Shown here: piece by piece, positions 60,148 to 64,000 of the stretch | How the letters are laid out: each line of letters starts with the position of its first letter | How positions within the stretch are numbered: position 1 is the first letter of the stretch | Assembly: GCF_019602855.1 (NCBI RefSeq) | Contig: NZ_CP080768.1 | Span: 124,001-188,000 of the forward strand | Direction of reading: 5' to 3' | Source of the DNA: Cupriavidus pinatubonensis | GTDB lineage: Bacteria > Pseudomonadota > Gammaproteobacteria > Burkholderiales > Burkholderiaceae | DNA: 64,000 nucleotides | Program-made: the position numbers and the translations under genes | The notes under the pieces: generated by a model | The model's input: the letters and a program-made list of their open reading frames with translations, nothing else | Databases searched by the model: none | Told to the model about the DNA's origin: nothing

Positions 60148-61239
60148 ATGACTGCCGTACCCAACCCTTCCCGGGACCTCCTGGAGACCGTTGTGGCTGC
60201 GGCCAAGGTTTCACCCGGCCACAAGCAACTGATCGCGGCGCTGCGCCGGTCTACCGGACTGGATACGGTAAGGGTTGGAAACGAGCGTGACGGCTTTTCG
60301 CGCATGGCGCAGTACAACCAAGTGCTGGCACCCGACGCAATGTCTCTGGGCATCTATCACGACTGGATCGCCAATGAATTGGCTGCCGCAAATGGCGACT
60401 GGCGAGCGGTCTGGGTGAAATTCAGGGGGAGTGATCTCCGCCTGACTGGCACAGAGATCGTCAAGATTCGACTCGTGGCACCGTATGGGGATGCCTCGTC
60501 CGAATTCCTGCAGCTCGTCATCAACCTGAACCAGAGCAAGATTGAGCGATCGCTGTTCAGCGAAGCCGACTGGGAGGTGCCCAGTGACGAGCAGGACCTG
60601 CGGGAGCTTGATCGCTGTTCCGGCTACCCATTTTCCGATCCGGAGCCGTACGGTGAGCCCTGTTACGAGCTAGAAAGCGTTTCAAACCTTGCCGATGTCC
60701 TGGCCCTGGAGTCGGAACTCGAGGAAGCACAAAAGCGGGCGGTCGAACATAAAGTCCTACGGATCGACAATCCGCAGACTGGTGAGGTCCGCTATGCCGG
60801 CATCTTCGACGAGTTTCCCGAGCTGCGCCGCAAGAAGCCGCGCCTCGCGCGTTTCTTCGCGGACTGGGATCGCTCGAGCGCTGGCCGCAGCGGTGCGGAG
60901 ATCTCCAGGCACTGGGTGTTCGAGATCAGTGACTATACAAACCCGAAGACCGGCGAGCGCAATCTGAGCGTGATTCCGGCCTGGACCGCAACGAAGCGGC
61001 TCGCGGAGATCAAGCCGAAGCCGAGCAGGACGGTGTTCCATCTTTGGGACGAGCTGCTGCGGTTCGACGTGCGGGCCGGCTACCAGTTCGCCTGGTACTT
61101 CTTCATGCTCCATGGCAATCGTATCGGCTCCTGGGTCGGGGAGCGCATCCTGGAGGCAGCGGAGGCCGGCAGCATCGTAATGCCCGAGCAGGACTACAGG
61201 GTCCTGAAGGACTGGGCAGTAATGCCCTATGGGTTCTGA
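60148..61239 (+). CDS. Hypothetical protein, 363 residues
   Basis: A 363-residue protein with no recognised family. It is mixed helical and beta, with an acidic middle (ESELEEAQKRAVEHKVLRID) and an aromatic C-terminus (YQFAWYFFMLHGNRIGSW). ATG 60148 follows GAGGTG; a GTG at 60142 is in frame. It is divergent from the H-NS operon and convergent with the HU-like gene. Function unknown. Confidence 0.6.
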   Translation: MTAVPNPSRDLLETVVAAAKVSPGHKQLIAALRRSTGLDTVRVGNERDGFSRMAQYNQVLAPDAMSLGIYHDWIANELAAANGDWRAVWVKFRGSDLRLTGTEIVKIRLVAPYGDASSEFLQLVINLNQSKIERSLFSEADWEVPSDEQDLRELDRCSGYPFSDPEPYGEPCYELESVSNLADVLALESELEEAQKRAVEHKVLRIDNPQTGEVRYAGIFDEFPELRRKKPRLARFFADWDRSSAGRSGAEISRHWVFEISDYTNPKTGERNLSVIPAWTATKRLAEIKPKPSRTVFHLWDELLRFDVRAGYQFAWYFFMLHGNRIGSWVGERILEAAEAGSIVMPEQDYRVLKDWAVMPYGF

Positions 61240-61375
61240 AAAGAAGAGATAGAGGCCGGAGCGCGCTGGCAGCCTCGCATCAGCCATTCGCAAGCGCCCG
61301 CTTTTGGCTGCGGATTCAACCGGTCGGATGTTCTGGCCAGGGTGACCCTCCCCCGTATCCGGTGATGACCCAATG

Positions 61376-61402
61376 AAAAGGGGAGCGCATGGCTCCCCTC
61401 TT
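61376..61402. terminator. Bidirectional terminator
   Basis: GGGGAGC and GCTCCCC arms with a short loop; AAAA on the left and CTCTTT on the right give a T-run for both strands. It separates the convergent genes ending at 61239 and 61422. Confidence 0.75.
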
Positions 61403-61421
61403 TGCCACCGATGGCCTGGCC

Positions 61422-61892
61422 TTATGCAGCTGCGTCCTTCAGCTTCTTCAGCGCGCGGACCTTCACCTTCACCGAAGCGGGCTTGGCAGCGAACCATTGG
61501 TCTTGACCGGTGAACGGGTTCTTTCCGAAGCGCTTCTTGGTGGCGGGCACCTGGATAGCCTGCACCTTGAACAGGCCGGGCAGGGTGAATTCGCCGGCGC
61601 CCTTCTTGTGAATCGCGCTGACGATGGTGTTCTCCAGGTGGGAGAGCACCGTCTGGACAGCCTTCTTTTCCAGTTGGGTTTGCTCGACCAGGTGCGCGAG
61701 CAGGCTGGACTTGTTGAACGTTTCCTTCAGGGGCTTGGCCACCGGTGCCGCTGCAGCGGCCTTCGGTGCGGCCTTCGGGGCCGCAGCCTTCTTGGCCGGA
61801 GCCTTTGCTGCGGGCTTTGCAGCCGGCTTCGCGGCGGGTTTAGCGGCGGGCTTCGCAGCGGCTTTAGCAGTCGGTTTAGCTTTGGTTGCCAT
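61422..61892 (-). CDS. HU-family protein with histone H1-like N-terminal tail
   Basis: A 156-residue DNA-binding protein. Residues about 60-155 form an HU/IHF fold (FNKSSLLAHLVEQTQ, GEFTLPGLFKVQ, RFGKNPFTGQ). The first 55 residues are a Lys/Ala/Pro repeat tail (KPAAKPAAKPAAKPAAKAPA and further), like histone H1. Such fusions occur in Burkholderiaceae and compact DNA. Start ATG 61892 follows AGAAATGGC. It is complete and convergent to the hypothetical gene. Confidence 0.9.
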   Translation of the reverse strand: MATKAKPTAKAAAKPAAKPAAKPAAKPAAKAPAKKAAAPKAAPKAAAAAPVAKPLKETFNKSSLLAHLVEQTQLEKKAVQTVLSHLENTIVSAIHKKGAGEFTLPGLFKVQAIQVPATKKRFGKNPFTGQDQWFAAKPASVKVKVRALKKLKDAAA

Positions 61893-62072
61893 TTCTGTTC
61901 GTAGGTCTCAGTGGTTGACGTGTCGGCTGAAACGATTTGCAGCTGCGCGACACTGAACGCGATATTGCCACGATGGTGCCTGTTTTCAAGCCCTTTTCGT
62001 GATTTCCGGCTCTGTGTTGGTTATTCTGATTGCAATCGCACCACACTAGTGGGCTCAGTTTCGAGAACTCCC

Positions 62073-63086
62073 ATGAAAGCCAGGGTCCGCCCCATCGACG
62101 AGCAGCAGCAGTCCGCACTCTTCGGCACCACGTTCGCCGAGTGGATGCAAGATGCCGCTCGCGCGTTCGACCACTGGTTGGCTTCCCGCGGCGTGAGCGA
62201 CAGCAGCGCGAAAATTTACGGGTCTATGTGGCGCAAGTGGCTGCGGTGGACAGCCGAGCGCAAGCTCACCATGACAGCTTGGGAAGCCCACCATATCGGC
62301 GAGTTTCTCGACGACTCGGATCTGCACAAGCGACATCGGTACCGCTACGCCCGCCTCATTGAGCGGGTGTTTCACCACTTGGCCACGCTTCGTCCAGGTA
62401 TGCACAACCCGGCCAGCGTCGCAGTACAGCAAAAGCTGGCGGAAGGCGAGAACGCGCCGACCACATTTCTCGATCCGAACGAGCGCACGGCTATCGAGGC
62501 GTATCTCGCCAACGTGCCCCCGCTGCCGCGCTCCGTTGCCGTCAGCGCAGAGCAATGGCGCGCGTCCCGCGACCTGGCTTTGCTCGCCCTCTTCTATGGT
62601 GCAGGCGTGAAGGTGTCGCAGGCAAAGGCGCTTAAGCGGAAGGCGCTCAGCGCGTCGGGGCTGGCGATTACGGTGCCTCAGAAGATGGGGCCACGTGTTG
62701 TGCAAACCCCAGTGGAGGTGCTCGAGGTGGCCAGGCCGGCGATGGGCGCCTGGCTACAGATGCTCGCGCGTGCCGGCGTGCCTGGTGAATGGCTGTTCCC
62801 TACCGCAAGTGATGGTCGGGCGATGCATGCTGCGTCGATGTTCCGACGGGTAACCGCGCAGCTGGAAGCGCTGGCGATTGCCGATAAGGCTCGTCTCTCA
62901 CCGCAGACCTTGCGAAATACCTACGCAGCGAACCGGTTCGACCGCGGTGATACGCCTGAGGAAGTCGGTAGCGCGCTGGGGTTGATCGATGAGGCCTCAC
63001 CCTTCCGACTGCATCGCAGCTACGAGGAGTGGAAGGATGGGATGGTTCCTGTCGTGGATAGATCTGAAGCCGAGGATCTCGCCTGA
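62073..63086 (+). CDS. Tyrosine recombinase with degenerate active site
   Basis: A 337-residue integrase-like protein with the core-binding SAM-like domain (about 20-120, FAEWMQDAARAFDHWLASRG, GSMWRKWLRW) and a catalytic domain (about 160-320). Arg281 (TLRNTYAANRF) and Tyr317 remain. The first Arg is Lys180 (GAGVKVSQA), the motif His is Gln278, and the GH motif is GL (ALGLID). It may be inactive as a recombinase or a DNA-binding relative. ATG 62073 is chosen; the longer frame is not typical. Confidence 0.7.
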   Translation: MKARVRPIDEQQQSALFGTTFAEWMQDAARAFDHWLASRGVSDSSAKIYGSMWRKWLRWTAERKLTMTAWEAHHIGEFLDDSDLHKRHRYRYARLIERVFHHLATLRPGMHNPASVAVQQKLAEGENAPTTFLDPNERTAIEAYLANVPPLPRSVAVSAEQWRASRDLALLALFYGAGVKVSQAKALKRKALSASGLAITVPQKMGPRVVQTPVEVLEVARPAMGAWLQMLARAGVPGEWLFPTASDGRAMHAASMFRRVTAQLEALAIADKARLSPQTLRNTYAANRFDRGDTPEEVGSALGLIDEASPFRLHRSYEEWKDGMVPVVDRSEAEDLA

Positions 63087-63431
63087 TCGAAATGCGCGGA
63101 CACCCCGTCCTTCAGGCTTGGGATTGATCTCCAGTTGCTGTAAGTGAGAGCGCCGGGGAGCGGCAGTCGACACCCCGCAGCCGACGCTTCGTCCCTGTGC
63201 ACGTATGAGCTTGGAAAGTGGGATTCACTGCAGTTTTTATTGGCCCCAGAAGCTCACGCGTTGCGCATTGGCGCTCTCGCATGAGGACTCTCGCCGAAAG
63301 TCCTCATGCCAGTGGCACCGAAAAATGCTGTTATAAGCACGTTTTCTTTCCAGACTCCCGGTCATGGAGGCATTAATCTTGGTTTTGTCAGAATTCTGGC
63401 GGTTAATTGCGTATCTCTCTCCGTGCACCGC
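63087..63431. other. Intergenic region with a long hairpin
   Basis: About 345 bases without a gene between the degenerate recombinase and the leftward gene at the right end. A perfect 11-bp hairpin lies at 63279-63309, and no T-run follows it. No other clear feature. Confidence 0.4.
63279..63309. repeat. Perfect 11-bp stem hairpin
   Basis: GCATGAGGACT and AGTCCTCATGC pair around a 9-nt loop. It lies about 120 nt after the leftward gene at 63432 stops. It may end that transcript or be a protein-binding site. Confidence 0.5.
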
Positions 63432-64000
63432 TTAAGGTACAAGACGCACCTGGCCTCTGCGCTCGAGCTCGGCCCGGAACTCTTCTTCTCGTGGCAAAGG
63501 GGAATTTCCCTTTCTGCCTTCAGCCTGGTTCAACTGATTCACGAGTGCAGCCTTCTCCTGCAATGCTGTTTGAAGCTGCTCCCTGAGCGTAGCGACCTCA
63601 GCCGAGACGCGAGCGGCCTGCCCTCCCCGCTTGATTCCAAGCTCCTCTACACTCGCTGCATACTCGCTCTGCAGCTGGGCCAACCGAAGCCGCGCTCCGC
63701 CAAAGAGTGCCCTAGCGTTGAGTTTGCCGTTTTCATCAAGGGGTACCAGGATGGAGACGATGGCCGGAACAGGCCCCTCGGAACTCAGGCTGGCCGTGAC
63801 CACCCTATTGCCATACTTTCCCAGCAGCCAACTCATGCTCGAATCGGACCAGGCCTGCAAACTGTCGCCACTCCAAGCGCAGCCTACTGCTGACGTCCCA
63901 TGTTCGATCGACATCAGCACCTGAACGGCAAGCACAGCGTTAGTTCTGATGGTTTGCTGCCCGATTAAGGCGCGGACTGCGGCAACGATCGTTCCGCTGC
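63432..64000 (-). CDS. Coiled-coil hypothetical protein, partial
   Basis: The frame is open to the right edge, so only the C-terminal about 189 residues are present. A beta-rich first part (HGTSAVGCAWSGDSLQAWSD) is followed by a long coiled coil (VSAEVATLREQLQTALQEKA). It could be a DNA-binding or partition-type accessory protein, but no domain is recognised. Its start lies outside the window. Confidence 0.55.
   Translation of the reverse strand, partial: SGTIVAAVRALIGQQTIRTNAVLAVQVLMSIEHGTSAVGCAWSGDSLQAWSDSSMSWLLGKYGNRVVTASLSSEGPVPAIVSILVPLDENGKLNARALFGGARLRLAQLQSEYAASVEELGIKRGGQAARVSAEVATLREQLQTALQEKAALVNQLNQAEGRKGNSPLPREEEFRAELERRGQVRLVP

Noticed and set aside
61422..61892. Low-complexity repeat as a mobile or phase-variable tract
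   Set aside because: The repeats encode a regular Lys/Ala/Pro tail as known for histone H1-like HU fusions.

Overview
The window is GC-rich, and its genes most resemble those of Burkholderiaceae (Cupriavidus/Ralstonia/Burkholderia type). It looks like part of a large low-copy plasmid or secondary replicon. The evidence is a complete replication and partition module: an iteron origin with a DnaA box, a RepA initiator, a cluster of parS-like palindromes, ParA and ParB, and a nearby KfrA-type protein with its operator. The genus is inferred from gene character, not proven.

Layout. (1) 1-19.7 kb is a metabolic and transport region. It holds the mauB-mauE-mauD end of an amine dehydrogenase cluster, running off the left edge. 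Next come a LysR regulator, divergent from a dioxygenase / solute receptor / class II aldolase / cupin operon, and an envelope cluster (DUF1329, DUF1302, RND exporter, Ycf48-like). An AraC regulator is divergent from a flavin amine oxidase, a sulfatase and the sulfatase's own formylglycine-generating enzyme. (2) 20.1-28.1 kb is a plasmid accessory block: a RecG-like helicase, a polyvalent protein with an HExxH site, RdgC, and unknowns. (3) 28.1-34.5 kb is the replicon core. It contains an unusual class II tRNA with a CAU anticodon, two kinds of iteron array, repA, 11 parS-like sites, parA and parB. (4) 34.7-45.5 kb is accessory: a lipoprotein, kfrA, a hipBA-type toxin-antitoxin pair, a LexA-box gene, a minimal DNA ligase whose upstream region carries an IS4-family insertion, a second HipA-like locus split into two frames, a DEDD exoribonuclease and small proteins. 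(5) 45.7-51.6 kb holds a GIY-YIG protein and a tightly coupled three-gene unit: HNH endonuclease, large tyrosine recombinase, HEPN-domain protein. (6) 51.6-64 kb holds a stray parS-like site, a carbonic anhydrase, small envelope and EexN-like proteins, Ku with a broken ligase copy, zinc-finger, H-NS and HU-like nucleoid proteins, and a degenerate tyrosine recombinase.

Working together: the origin, RepA, ParAB/parS and KfrA maintain the replicon, and HipBA may add addiction. RecG-like helicase, RdgC, ligase, Ku and the LexA-box gene give the plasmid a DNA-repair and recombination theme. H-NS and HU-like proteins may shape plasmid chromatin. The left third is a catabolic load centred on amines, organic acids and sulfate esters.

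The best candidates for something undescribed are the 88-nt class II CAU tRNA beside the origin, the HNH-recombinase-HEPN unit, and the two-tier iteron architecture. Functions are read from motifs by eye; no database search was run.
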